DNA of 60,000 bases. It comes from Nematostella vectensis. Its lineage: Eukaryota > Cnidaria > Anthozoa > Actiniaria > Edwardsiidae. Numbering within the stretch: the stretch's first letter is position 1; each line of letters begins with the position of its first letter. Of the stretch, positions 11,183-22,925 are shown piece by piece. Location of the stretch: NCBI RefSeq assembly GCF_932526225.1, contig NC_064043.1:7495501-7555500 (forward strand). Reading direction: 5' to 3'. The notes beneath the pieces are model-generated. The model did not search any database. It was not told where the DNA came from and saw only the letters and a program-made list of their open reading frames with translations. Both the position numbers and the translations under genes were made by a program.

Positions 11183-14100
11183 GAAGTACTCGTGAATGCA
11201 TGGGAACCAGTGCACACATTTCGTCCCGTTAATATCTCAATTGCCGGTTGCAGGGCATGCAATGGGTGGAGAACTTCTAATTGTACTTGGAAGAAATCAT
11301 TCTTTTACCCAGGCATATAGCGCCCCACTTTGCCTACGATAAGGCAGGAATGACGATCGAGGTTTCCCGATCGATGTCTGCTCCACATCACTTTGGGTAG
11401 ACTCTCCACCTATTTCGCATTTGTTACTAGTATACGGGCGATTTCTTTAATCAGCTGGCTAGTCCAATCTATCTAACTTGATTTGATCAACGTGAAGCAA
11501 ACCAACATAAATATCTTCCTGTAGTTGTCATTTTAGTCAAAGGCTCTTTCGGGTCTCTCTCAAGAGCTCTTAACTCAAAAATTGTAACATTATAGACGGA
11601 AGTAGGTTTTTAGTAAAAAAAAAAAGGATAATATTTAAAGAGAATGTTTAAAAGGAAACGTTTTCTTTCCGTTGGTTTGGTCCACGTTTAAAGGCTGGAG
11701 GTGATCTCAGTTTCCATGGACACGTCATTTCATATGCGACAAGCTCGATAAGATGTTACGGATGTTCGCAAGAACAGATTTAATACATATTGATACACAA
11801 TCTTATTATTATGATAATGTTACAAGCTTGAAAAAACATTATCATAAGCCCTTGCGACATTGATATTTTCTCTTCTCTTGAGTCAGAAGGTTGTGTTGCG
11901 ATGTTACAGTAAATAATTAGCATGGGATTAGCACAGGATTCACATTCACGAAATCGAGAGAAACACCTTGATCAGTGGTTACCCATATAAGTGACGAATT
12001 TTGTAACATGTTAACTTCATCCTAGCGTTTGATTATTGGGGGTGATTGCAAATAAAGTGATACAGTTTCTAACCCAATTGTTTCATTTTAGTGTTCAATT
12101 TGACTGGGCTTGCATTGATTGGTTAAACCAATCGCTTCCAAGACATTTAGTGATGAGGAAGAGGCCATAAAATAAGCCTAGATAACCCTTAGCACCAAGT
12201 TGAGACTTGGTGACCGAAAGAATTACATAAAATCCATACCAAAGAACTAACCCCCCCCCCCCCTATAAAGCCCTCCACCAATGATCACCGAAGCGAAAGG
12301 GTGATATAGCTCAAAGATGGGTCCTTTGCGCGATAGGGTAAAGCTTTTAATTGCAACGGCACCCATTCTCGCGGTGATGATCTACATTCAACAAAGATGA
12401 GCGGCCAAATGCAAGTTATCTAGTAAGCTAAGCAGTTCGGGAAAATGTGCGTGAACTCTATACAAAAACATGACAAGCTTTTATTCTAAAATAAAATAAA
12501 AACACACAAAAATCTCTAGCCTATCGAGTTGTGCGAATGGTGTAGGATTGAAAATTAAGGCATATTATTTTTATACCCAGCAAGTGATTGTGTTTAAAGT
12601 ATGTATGCAGAATACAAAGTCATTAAATAAATTGCATGATAATAAATGCGACACTCTAAGAGTAGGAAAAAACATTTAAGAACAGACGTCGGTGACCATA
12701 AAAAAAATAATTACGACACATGATTTGGGCCGCAATTTGCTATATCAACAAGGTTTTATTGAAAAGTGACATTTCAGCGCCACATTAACGCTACCAATAT
12801 AATTAGCATTGAAAAGTTAAGAAGTAAAAATAATCTAGAGTGCTTTCCGACCCCTTTCTCAATAATTCATTATGAGCCTTTATATTAAAATTCGGGAGGC
12901 AAAGCATTTCGTGATCTAAGGCAATTGCCCTTTCAAGTCTGGCTTGGTTTCTTAATGCAAATGTACATATGCAATGAGGTATAATGGGGCAGCTATCGGC
13001 TTCACTCATCACCGCATCAAATAAAACAGGTTCCTCTTATGGATAAGTGCGGACGATAAAACCATCAACCTATGTTTATACCTCAAGTATGCAATAAGGC
13101 AAGATCTAAACACTGGAGCAGCAAGGTAAGGTTGATGGTGCCGATGAATAACAAAATAATGAAAAAAAGTGAATTAAATATTCTATGATATAAATGAGTA
13201 CAATAACCAAGGAAAAACATTTATATCTGTCTCGGTCGCGCATTGGTTGATGCAGTACACTTTCCCTGCTTGTGACTTTAACTCACTGATTGCAGTTGGA
13301 TAAAAAATAATTAGAAATCCTTATTACGGATATCTCATATAAAACGAATTTTAAACAGAGCCGTGACCACAACAGGCTTTGCCGCATTTTCCGTTCAATG
13401 AAAAACAACGAAGATCGAATTTTTGCAGAGGCGGATATAATATATTTCGTACCTCACGATCATGGAGTCGTGTACCCATTAGGTAAGCTTATATGGTTAC
13501 TATAATAAGGGTACTATTATTAGAAAATAGAAATTTACGAGTGAAACGAGTTGAGTTACACAAAGATAACATGAATACTAAATATTAGACATTTAGCGAA
13601 AAGTGCGAAATGCCTTTTGTTTCAGGTGTTAAGAAAACACACGACAAAAACCAATTAACAGATGTTTGCTAACCAAGAAAAACGCTTAGAGGTCTTTTTC
13701 ACACAATTCAACATAGCATGAAAATAGAAGTGGAAAAAATGTTCGGTATAATTTCACTTTTCACTTGGAAAGAGAGTCATTTACTCATTAGTAGTACGAT
13801 ACTTAAAGAGAAGTTAAGCATCTAAGGCTAATATACCTAGGAGACTTTGTTAATAAGTGTGTATAGTATTATTTAGAAATCTAGAAACAAATTATGTGGT
13901 GCATGAAAAACCAAATACATTAAGGAAAACCGAGTTTTTTTTGAATGATTATAAAATCTTTTTAAAGAGTCGCTAAAGGTACAGCCAATTTCTTTAATTG
14001 GAACAATAGTTTGAACAAACAATACGAACATTTCAAAAACGATATCACCCTTCATGTATATTTTAGGATAAAAAAAACCTTATCTTAATTCAAATTGGGT

Positions 14101-14875
14101 GAATGATTTTATAAAATCAACGTGGAGCTGTAAAATCGAACATATGGCATCCGGAACCTGATCTCCAGAAAGAAGCCCCAAGTGAAAGACTCAGCGTGTG
14201 AGTCGAGTTTTAATTTGTTTATTTTATATGAAATTCGAAGAAAAAAGGAATCAGTTAAAAAAGGTTTCTAAAACCAAAAAAGCAATGTTCTGTTTTGATC
14301 TGTTTCAACTTCGTCCTCCAAAGGCTACTAAGCCAGCTATGCCACATTTCAATATACAGAGAACACTTCCTACCACGGGTTAGGATTCTCGTAATCTCGA
14401 GGGTATTGCAAAATTGGCTTCGCTTATCAAGGTCAAATATTTAAATGAGATTTTTAATCATCCGGAAAAATAAAAAAAACTATTTATAAGAAAGAAATGA
14501 AATTGCTTTTTGATTGTGCTCTCTAAGAGTAAGTAACCAGGGGAGACAAAACAATAAACAACTGCCAAATGCCTCGCAAAATAAAACTCGGGGGACCCTC
14601 CTTATAATGGACTTTTAATAAGAGGGCATCCTTTGTAAAACGGACACTTCTGAACCGATTTGAAATTTGTCGAAAATATATTATATATATTTCTTAATGA
14701 AAATAAGATATCTAAAAATGGATAACTTTAAAAAAATCAGAATAGGTGTATACGACCTTCAATTTGATATAAACTGATAAACAAATAATAATTGTGCGAA
14801 TAGGGAACGCTCGGGTATACCCGTACTAATGGTGTATCATATCTTCCATATAAGGGGCACATTAATTACAATAAT
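11183..14875. other. Intergenic stretch between genes 1 and 2
   Basis: AT-rich, low complexity in places (C14 run near 12250, A12 run near 11620). Includes AATAAA at 12051-12056. Several short frames exist on both strands (for example 12803-13012 on -) but none shows a domain, signal peptide or spliceable continuation. Confidence 0.4.
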
Positions 14876-15190
14876 GAATGTTCGATCAATGGTGTCCGGT
14901 GAATGGAGGTTTTATTTTTATACTGAATGTTCGGTCCGGAGGCTGTCCATTAAATTAATGTTCCACTTTATTTTAGAACGGAGTGTTCGGTCCTGAAGGT
15001 GTTCGTTATAATGAGGTTGCACTGTATTATAATATCGACTCTTCGGTCCCTAGGGTGTCCGAAAAAGAGGTTCCACAATATAATTGAACTGAGTGTTCAG
15101 TCCCGAAGGTGTCCGTTATATTGAGGTAACACTGTATTATAATGTCGACTGTTCGGTCCCGAGGGTGTCCTTAAAGAAGGTTTAACTATA
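14876..15190. repeat. Degenerate ~60-bp tandem repeat (GTTCGGTCC / GTGTCCGTT)
   Basis: Five or so diverged units carrying the shared words TGTTCGGTCC, GAAGGTGTCCGTTAT, TGAGGTT and CACTGTATTATAAT. A further unit follows after the MITE at about 15345-15420. Similar vocabulary (GTTAATAAGGACAC, GTGTCC) appears in intron 3 of gene 2. Confidence 0.7.
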
Positions 15191-15194
15191 ATGG

Positions 15195-15344
15195 GCCCGT
15201 ACCCAGGATTGGCAAAGCGGAGTTCGCAGTCGTGGTTTGAAAAGTGTTATTTGAAAGAAGCATGGTATTTGAAGATTCCTTTGGCCGCCAAGGGGGGGGG
15301 GGGGGGGTGCGCGCGCACCCTGCGCACCCCCCTGTGTACGCGCC
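15195..15344. mobile_element. Short MITE-like repeat with G-tract, copy 2
   Basis: Same ends and GC-rich tail as the element at 685-819: CCCGTACCCAGGATTGGC at the left and TGTGTACGCGCC at the right, with TTTGGCCGCCAAGG before a 17-G run. The two copies differ mostly in the segment between the left end and the GGCCGCC box. Confidence 0.65.
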
Positions 15345-15486
15345 GGTGTCCATCATATTCAAGCTGTTCTGTACTATAATAATAAGGCTTTGTCCCTAAG
15401 GTGTTCGTCATATTGTATGTGTATTGAATTTTTTCAGGGGCCAGTTGCCGTAATGCCAAGTGAAGAAGAGACACAGACACGACAGA

Positions 15487-18400
15487 ATGCATAACTGTTG
15501 GCGATGGAAGGTGTTCGTAGCGCTATTACTTGTCGCGTCTGTAGTAGGCAAAGTGTTCGGAGAAAGCGGTAAGTCATCAACTTGTGTTAAAACGCCTAGA
15601 TTGAGATCAAGAGAATCGTACAATCGGAAAATTTCGGTTCATATACATATAGACTGTACATCACAGCGTAAGCATTGCCACTATTTAACAATTAGACCTC
15701 GAGGACGATTGAAATATGATTCAATAGACCATGAGGCCGAAGGCCGAAGTTATTGTAAACAAACACCATTAAAATGTTACTTACATCTCTCTCATCCCTC
15801 GGGGATTTCCCGCTGAAAGTTGAACAACTTGAAAATATTCATGAATTTATCCGTGATTTCGGTTGTTTTTTTTTTTTCTACCGTTGAAAATCCTCATTCC
15901 ATATCTGGTTGCCTTTGTTTTGTTTTTTTCTTTTTCTGGGATAGCACAAAGTCCGTTAAGAGTCGTCGCTAACTTAGGCAAATCGCGATTCAGCCGCCAT
16001 TTTCCCGCTACTCTCCGTATTTGAAAGAAGGATTTGTGATAGACCCCCAGTTGGTGAATTCTAAAAGGGCGTAGCCGGGTAGCCTATAGCCCGAGAACTA
16101 AGTAACATTTGTTGGCACAGCTACGGGCATTTTGTACACACCTATCTCATATACGGTGGCACTCACTAATCCATCTGTCGTATCCCGCATAGGTTCATGG
16201 GTAACTTACAATGAATAATAACAAAAGGCTGAATCCTGGTCTGTCAAAAACATGGGGATGTTTTTAGGCATATGAACGAGAATGCTAAATTTTTTAATTC
16301 CTATCCGCTCATTAATTTGATACCCCTATTGCACAGCCACGGCACATAGGATCCCCCGAGTGTAACCTTATTTCAAATAGGTTGTACAGTTCCATGGGAA
16401 ACCGCGTCAGTTCACAACCTCTTCCCCCTTTCCGTCGTTTCTTATTTTTTTCCAAGAGGCTGAAAGCTGAGAATTAGGGTCAGTGCCAGAATACATTAGC
16501 AAAGGCGAATTTTATTAGCAGCTTATGGCTATAAGACTTCCTAGAAAAGGCACGGTACGAATACGTCGCTGTTTTCTACCCATAGGCACAGAAAGCGCCG
16601 TTCGCATGGAGCAAAGTTATCAACAGATACTCCTACGCTACCTTTTCACCAACTACGACAGAGACATCCATCCAGGAGGCAACAATCCCGTGGTGGTAAC
16701 ATTTGGCGCTAAGCTCGGACGCATAGCGGCGGTGGTGAGTGTGGCACCTTGGGTGAGATCGTCTGTTCGAGTCACTCGAACCAATTAGGGGCCGGATGTT
16801 TTCTAGTTTTGAGTACTATATTGTCAGTGGATACTAGTGCGCCATTTGTGTGTAGCAGCGCTTTTGTCGTAAATTTCTACACAGTATGGATACATTTCGT
16901 TTGCGCGGAATGTTTTAGGGTTCCTTTTCCCGCCCCTCACCGTCTCCGCCTTACCGCTCCCCCTAAAATATCTATAGAGTTCCGTAACTAATAACGTTGT
17001 AATTCTTGTCAGGACGAGAAAAATAACGTGGTTCTGGCACATTGGTATCTGAAACAGGTGAGTAATGCGATAATCAACAGAATAATAAAAAATACAGTAG
17101 TTGAACCCTGTTAATAAGGACACTGTTGGTACCCTCAACAGTGTTTTCATACAGTATCACCCTGTTGATCATTGGATCCCACAAAACTGTTCTCATCAGA
17201 GAGTTGTTAATATGGCAACGTTCGGACCCAAATAACTGTCATCATACAAAACCCATGTGAAAAGGACATTGTTCTGACCCACTAAAGTGTCATCACACAT
17301 TTAGAACCCTGTTAATAAGGACCCGTTTGGACACACAATATCCTCATAAAGTGAAAACCCATTTAATAAGGACAGCGTTGGGATCCTTAAAACTCTATTA
17401 AGAGGATCTTATGACCACAACGCCAGACGTCGACTGATGTCTCTATCAAGTGGCTAAAAGTTTACTAAAACCATTTGAATATGTTTTTATCGGGACCTTG
17501 GAAACCGTTCTTTATAAATGAGGTGTTCTTCTTAGGCAAGGGACCTTAGGAAACAGTTCATTTTAAGCAGTGTCCTTACCGTCCTTTGTCCTTTGAAATA
17601 TTTATCGGGACCTTTAAAACAGTTCTTTATAATGAGATGTCCTTCTTAGGCAAGGGACCTTTGGAAACAGTTCTTTTTAAGCAGTGTCCTTCGTGTCCTT
17701 TGTCCTTTAAAATATTTATCGGGACCTTTAAAACAGTTCTTTATAATGAGGTGTCCTTCTTAGGCAAGGGACCTTGGAGACAGTTCATTTTAAGCAAAGT
17801 GTCCCTAGCTGGGCTCTACTGTATTTATCCCAAAGATACGTTTGTTTTGGACTACTTGCCTTACTGTTAGAAGGCAGTCTCGAGGAGGTTAACATGACTT
17901 TCTTTTATACTCTAGAAGTGGGTGAACCCAAGCCTTTCGTGGAACGCGTCCGAGTTCGGCGGGGTGAATACTCTACACGTGGAGCCCGACAGACTGTGGG
18001 TCCCGGATATCGTGCTCTATAACAAGTACGCTAAGTTGAAACAGGGCCTATATAAGTTTAACAGAGATTAGCAGCATCACTGCCGACAAAACATGGAATT
18101 AACTACCGAAAATTTTATTAACCGACTAACGATATTTCATTGTTACCCAACAGACAGCATAAGCCCGGCTAGCGACAAACTACTTAATCTACCATGACAG
18201 GGGCGGATCCAGAAGTTTAAAAAAGTGGGGGCGGAAGCAAAAGTTTCAAAAGGGGGTGGGGGTGGATTGTTCTTCCGTATAATTTCCTTATATTTGTTTT
18301 TTTTTAAGCCAAATGTCTGAAAATGGTGGGTGGGGGGGCGCGGGGGGGTGGGGGGGGGGGGGGGGTGCTAGATCTGGCCCTGCATGACTACCGAAATGCG

Positions 18401-20611
18401 AACTTTAAGCGGACCTCCCATATTTTCATTGTCGCACCATAAACCATTTGACAACAAACTATAAGAAAGTAAGGTTTATCAAGGCATTTTGATTGATTAC
18501 ACGCTAAATGCTTAAGAAGAAATTATTTGTTTAATTTTGGGCGAACGCACTATTTTATTTCAATATGGATATGTAAATGGCCAGTAAATAACATTTCTCC
18601 TGAGTGTGCTTTTTTAACTTCGTGCATATATTGGACACCTTTATTACACACTTACTTTCTTCACAATGTATTCTCATTCAACAGCGCTGATCCTAAGAAT
18701 GACTTGGCGGGGGGCTTCCAGTACAAGACGAAGATTGAGATGCAGGCGGATGGCACAATGATATGGCTTGCTCCCGCCATGTTCCACAGCGCATGCCCCA
18801 TGGATATCCGGTATTTCCCGTTTGACGAGCAGTCATGTGACCTGCAGTTCGCCTCGTGGATGTACGACACGAGTAAACTGGAAATGAAAATAGACGCCAA
18901 TGAGACGAAAGTCATGGATACCTTCACCAACAAGGAATGGGAGATCCCTAAACTCACCATAAAAAAGAAACGGGTAAACATGCTTACAGTATGTTTTGAA
19001 TCAATAGATAGTAAAGCTAAGGGAGAAGATCTCCAAACTACACAGAACAAAGTGACCGCTAAGAATGGTGTTTTTTTATTAATTCAGTAAAAAAGATGAC
19101 AATAAAAGTAACGTTAAATCAACCTGGAATAAACCCTAAGCAAATTCCCTAGTCATACGCAAACCAGTTAAACCGGTCTTAACAGGTACGCCTTCACCTT
19201 CGCATTTACTCTGTATTTACTGTAATCGGGCGACTGTTGTACTACGTCATGGATAAGACCTTCCCTTGTTCCCTCTCTTAGATCAAATATACGTGTTGCC
19301 CGAACCCATACGAGGATGTCACCATTACCATGTCGCTTGTGAGGCGACCGTACTACTACATTATGAACATGATCTTCCCGTGTTCCCTCATCGCCTGCAT
19401 GACTTACCTTACCTTCATCCTACCGGCGGAGTCTGGGGAGAGGATCTCGCTATGCATTACGGTCCTGATGGCCATGTCAATTTTCCAAGAGCTCACGTCA
19501 AACAAATTGCCACCGTCTTCGGAAACATTCTTTCTGTTAGGTGAGAGGAGGGAAAGGGTTAACATTGTTCCTGCCCCTACGGGTCATTACCTTATATTCT
19601 TCCTGTTAGGTAAGAGGTGGGAAAGGGTTAATATTCTTCCTGTTAGGTGAGAGGAGGGAAAGGGTTAACATTTCTCCTGTTAGTTGAGAGGAGGGAAAGG
19701 GTTACATTTTTCCTACCCCTACTGGTCATTTCCTTATATTCTTCCTGTTAGTTGAGAGGTGGGAAAGGGTTATATTCTTCCTGTTTAGGTGAGAGGTGGG
19801 AAGAGTTAGCATTGTTCCTGCCGCCCCTACTGGTCATTTCCTTATATTCTTCCTGTTTGTTGAGAGGTGGGAAAGGGTTACATTCTTCCTGTTAGGTGAG
19901 AGGTGGGAAAGAGTTAACATTGTTCCTGCCCCTCCTGGCAGTTTCCTTATATTTTTTTATTATTGGGGGCACGCGGCCCAGTGCCCCTCCCCCCCGCTAC
20001 GGCCCTGTACCGGGCTAACCTATTAGTTCGATTTCTCTCCAGGGGTGTACTACACAGTAACCATATCCGCTATCGGACTGGGCCTCGCAGCCACCTGCAT
20101 CGTCATCAACTTTTACTACAAGAAGACAGAGATGCCGCAATGGATGAAAGTCTTGATGCTCGGGGCTCTAGCAGACATCCTTCGTGTAGAACGCACATAC
20201 CTCTATTACGCACAAAAACAAAAGATATCAAGCCAAATAAACATGGACTCTTCCTTTCTTGACAAAATCATGGACGGCACCGAGAACTCCTGTCCTGATG
20301 AGCTACTGAGTAATGTAGACGACCAAGAGGATATCTCGGATGAACGAGAAAGCATACAACTGGAAAACGGCGTGAAGCATAGACGGTCTCCGATTGTCAG
20401 ACTCAAGTTCAAAAAGAAGGCAGTCAAGAAGCAAGTTGTATCTTCTGAGGCGGAGGACACAACACAGGCGAAGATGTGGGAAGAGGAGTGGAAGACCGCG
20501 TCTCGGGTTGTGGACAGACTTTCGCTTTGTATTGGCCTTCTATTGGGCCTATGCGCAACCGCGTCGATATTTCTTCAAGCGCCGCGCATCCGCGCATATT
20601 TTACCTGGTGA
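15487..20611 (+). CDS. Nicotinic acetylcholine receptor-like subunit, alpha type (gene 2)
   Basis: Pentameric cation-channel subunit, paralogous to gene 1. Exons: 15487-15568, 16586-16734, 17013-17057, 17916-18025, 18685-18973, 19282-19540, 20043-20611; they join in frame to 500 aa. Residues 1-25 are a signal peptide. Seen: WNAS, loop A WVPDIVLYNN, Cys-loop C166..C180 with YFPFDEQ, loop B ASWMYD, loop C YTCC (C230-C231) with the aromatic Tyr235 in place. M1 is about 249-272, M2 280-298, M3 314-335, M4 472-489. E278 precedes M2; M288 replaces the usual 9' Leu. The cytoplasmic loop (about 135 aa) is Ser/Glu/Asp rich with a lysine cluster. The Cys-loop lies within one exon, without the intron found in gene 1. 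Intron 6 carries repeated copies of its own donor; one gives a 69-nt in-frame extension. Function by family; ligand not proven. Confidence 0.93.
15569..16585 (+). other. Intron 1 of gene 2
   Basis: Phase 1, GTAAGT..CCATAG. T-rich runs near 15870 and 15920, otherwise unique-looking AT-rich sequence with no feature recognised. Confidence 0.5.
17100..17410. repeat. Degenerate tandem repeat (AACCCTGTTAATAAGGACAC)
   Basis: About five diverged ~55-60 bp units in intron 3 of gene 2. Shared words are ACCCTGTTAATAAGGAC, GTTGGGACCC and GTGTCATCATAC. Divergence between units suggests an old array. Confidence 0.7.
17486..17815. repeat. Tandem repeat, ~117-bp unit x ~2.8
   Basis: Units read TTTATCGGGACCTT, AACAGTTCTTTATAATGAGG, TGTCCTTCTTAGGCAAGGGACC, AACAGTTC, TTTTAAGCAGTGTCC, and then restart. 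It continues the same GTGTCC/GGGACC vocabulary as the preceding array. It lies in intron 3 of gene 2 and makes short open frames that are purely repeat-derived. Confidence 0.85.
18198..18382. mobile_element. Small hAT-like MITE with CATGA target duplication
   Basis: The left end CAGGGGCGGATCCAG and the reverse complement of the right end CAGGGCCAGATCTAG form a 15-bp imperfect inverted repeat, directly flanked by CATGA on both sides. The interior is G-rich (runs up to 18 G). The TIR type resembles short hAT-derived MITEs, though hAT duplications are usually 8 bp and only 5 bp match here. Located in intron 4 of gene 2. A similar left end (CAGGGGCGGCGGATTGG) starts a G-rich stretch at 21484. Confidence 0.7.
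19528..19950 (+). repeat. Minisatellite containing duplicated 5' splice site
   Basis: Starts in the last bases of exon 6 of gene 2 and covers most of intron 6. Units of 37 or ~69-110 bp repeat TTCCTGTTAGGTGAGAGG, GGGAAAGGGTTA, ACATTGTTCCTGCCCCTAC and GGTCATTTCCTTATATTC. Exact TTAG|GTGAGAG or TTAG|GTAAGAG donor copies occur at the true exon end (19540) and again after 19609, 19646 and near 19895; others have TTAGTTGAG with the GT lost. Confidence 0.85.
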
Positions 20612-20679
20612 CACGATGAACAGTTGTTGTTTTAACCACATAAAATTCGATTAAGCTCAAAAGTACACGGAAACGGTAG

Positions 20680-20685
20680 AATAAA
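20680..20685 (+). terminator. Candidate poly(A) signal of gene 2
   Basis: AATAAA located 69 nt after the TGA of gene 2, the expected kind of position for a short 3'UTR. Cleavage site not determined. Confidence 0.6.
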
Positions 20686-20772
20686 CTTCGGTTCAGTAGA
20701 CTCCTCTTCAAGGACTTTTGAAAAATGTTAATGCGAAAGAAAAATGCAGGAATCTATTATGGTAACATCTAG

Positions 20773-21173
20773 CTAGTCTCAGGCGTTCTTTTCGGGTTTG
20801 CTGTGTTCAGCCTAGTCCCTGGCGTTCTTATCGGGTTTCCTGTGTTCAGTCTAGTCTCAGGCGTTCTTATCGGATTTCCTGTGTTCAGCCTAGTCCCAGG
20901 CGTTCTTATCGGATTTCCTGTGGTTGGGTTTCCTGTGGATGGTAAGAGTGGTGACGTCACAGGAAACTAAAGCTCGTACCAGCCTACCCGTACAAGGCTA
21001 CCTCACGATTCATCTCCGAGCACAGGAAACCCGGTAAGAACGCCTAGGACTAGGCTAAACACAGGAAACCCGGTATGAACGCCTGGGACTAGGCTAAACA
21101 CAGGAAACCCGATAAGAACGCCTGGGACTAGGCTGAACACAGGAAACCCGATAAGAACGCCTGGGACTAGGCT
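20773..21173. mobile_element. Fold-back element with tandem-repeat arms
   Basis: The left arm has about four ~39-bp units (AGGCGTTCTTATCGGATTTC, CTGTG, TTCAGCCTAGTCCC). The right arm (21018-21173) carries about four units that are the reverse complement (CACAGGAAACCCGATAAGAA, CGCC, TGGGACTAGGCT). About 80 bp separate them. Fold-back transposons of the FB type have this architecture. No coding sequence. Confidence 0.85.
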
Positions 21174-21977
21174 GGGTGACATCCAACTTCTCCCTGGTGG
21201 GAGGGTGAGTTTCAAGAGTTTTTTTTGTTTGTTTTTTTGTTTGTTTGTTTCTGTAGTTTCCCCATCTACCTTCCCTTTTAGCACTCGTGGCTTCGTCTTT
21301 TAACAAACTAGAGGTGGATGGGTTATGCAAAAAGCCTTAGATCTGGTAAGACGTGAAAAGTACTATGCAAGGAAAATCCAAATAGCATGTGGGACGTGGT
21401 GCGCCCCAAAGCTCAGAAGCGCTGGATACTCGAGCATGCTGCAAATGGAATAAAATTCGTTGAAAAATTGTTGTTATGGCTATCAGGGGCGGCGGATTGG
21501 TCCCATAAGTGGGGAGCGAAAGTTTGGGGAGAGAGGTGGGTAGTAGTATCGGGGGGAGGGGGGTGAGAGGGGGGCTGGTGATTTCAGGGGGAGGGGGAAG
21601 GGGTGGATATTGTTCAAATTCTTTAGCGCTATTTATAAGAACGCGGGGGATAACCTAGGTTTCCAGCACGGGATTTTAAACTGTTCAACAAATTTGTTGT
21701 CGGTTGCATACACCTATTTCAAAAAAGGTTGTCATTGCAAACGGCAAATGGCGATTGTGAAATGGCAGTTCTACGACCGAAAGGATCCATGGATCCCAAA
21801 ATATTTGTTCCGAAAAATAATTCAGAAAAATATAAATAAAACATACGACTGTCCATTTAATGTAATTAATATATGGTTCTGACATCGCTTGAGATTATTT
21901 ATCACCTTTATTTTTACAAATAATTACTACCCATAAACACCTCTCGGTCGTAGAACTGACATTTGGCAATTACCATT
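21174..21977. other. Intergenic, no gene seen
   Basis: Contains a T/G-rich run near 21215-21250 and a G-rich stretch at 21484-21610 that starts CAGGGGCGGCGGATT, like the hAT-like MITE of gene 2. No coding feature supported. Confidence 0.4.
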
Positions 21978-22320
21978 CGCCATCACCATCACCATCACCA
22001 TCACCATCACCATCACCATCACCATCACCATCACCATCACCATCACCATCACCATCACCATCACCATCACCATCACCATCACCATCACCATCACCATCAC
22101 CATCACCATCACCATCACCATCACCATCACCATCACCATCACCATCACCATCACCATCACCATCACCATCACCATCACCATCACCATCACCATCACCATC
22201 ACCATCACCATCACCATCATCACCATCACCATCATCACCATCACCATCACCACCACCACCACCACCATCACCATCACCATCACCACCACCACCACCACCA
22301 CCACCACCATCATCATCAAC
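21978..22320. repeat. CATCAC hexanucleotide satellite
   Basis: About 340 bp of near-perfect (CATCAC)n, interrupted late by CATCAT and (CAC)n blocks. It reads as poly-His in one + frame and as Met-Val repeats on the - strand; these frames are by-products. Confidence 0.98.
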
Positions 22321-22714
22321 ATCATCATTATCATCATTTAGCTAGTAATGCTTTCATCGCAATAAGAAACTTGGCAATAATATCAGGCAAAGAAAAACCT
22401 TGTTAAAGTAAAAGATTGTTTTAGTGCGAATGCATAGCATTACTGGTTTTCTGCATTAGTCAATATTTGACTACAAGAAGCCTTGGCTACCCAGACACAT
22501 TCCTGCTGGTTACAGCAAATCAAATAAGTATAAGAAAAGAAAAGCTGTCCCACCGAGTAGATCGAAATAAAACTAGCGAACGTAGAAAACGGTTAAATCT
22601 TAGTTATTACTTTATAATTTTAGTCTCATCCTTCAAGAAGAAAAACGTGGGTTTTACCATCCCGATTAACGCTGGAAGTGTTCGGCTTAAGGGACACTAA
22701 ACGGTTTAATTGAT
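22321..22714. other. Intergenic, no gene seen
   Basis: AT-rich single-copy-looking sequence. A 77-residue frame at 22467-22700 shows no motif. Confidence 0.4.
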
Positions 22715-22925
22715 GTATCACGTCGCCATTTTATGCTCCCGCTAAATGGCGAGTCACACAAATCATCCATTTCAATCTGCTAATTCAGTAACCAAAATAT
22801 TTTCTATCAAATATAGTCAATGACGTATCAGACTTCATTCGTAGATTGTTATTTTGACGCTTCCTTGCGAATAAACCGCTGTATTTTCAATGATAAACAA
22901 AAACAAAGGAGTGGGTGATCGATTA
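22715..22925 (+). repeat. Dispersed ~210-bp repeat A, copy 1
   Basis: Matches 47627-47827 in the same orientation: both carry CGCCATTTTA..CTCCCGCT, AAATGGC/AATGCCG..GTGACTC, AATGACGTATCAGACTT..ATTCGTAGATT, TTTTCAATGATAAACAA and AAAGGAGTGG. Diverged, so an old copy of a mobile repeat. Confidence 0.75.

Noticed and set aside
18661-19050. - strand frame of 129 aa
   Set aside because: Antisense shadow of receptor gene 2 exon 5.
21963-22406. Poly-His open frame and its Met-Val counterpart on the other strand
   Set aside because: Pure product of the CATCAC satellite; no unique flanking coding sequence.
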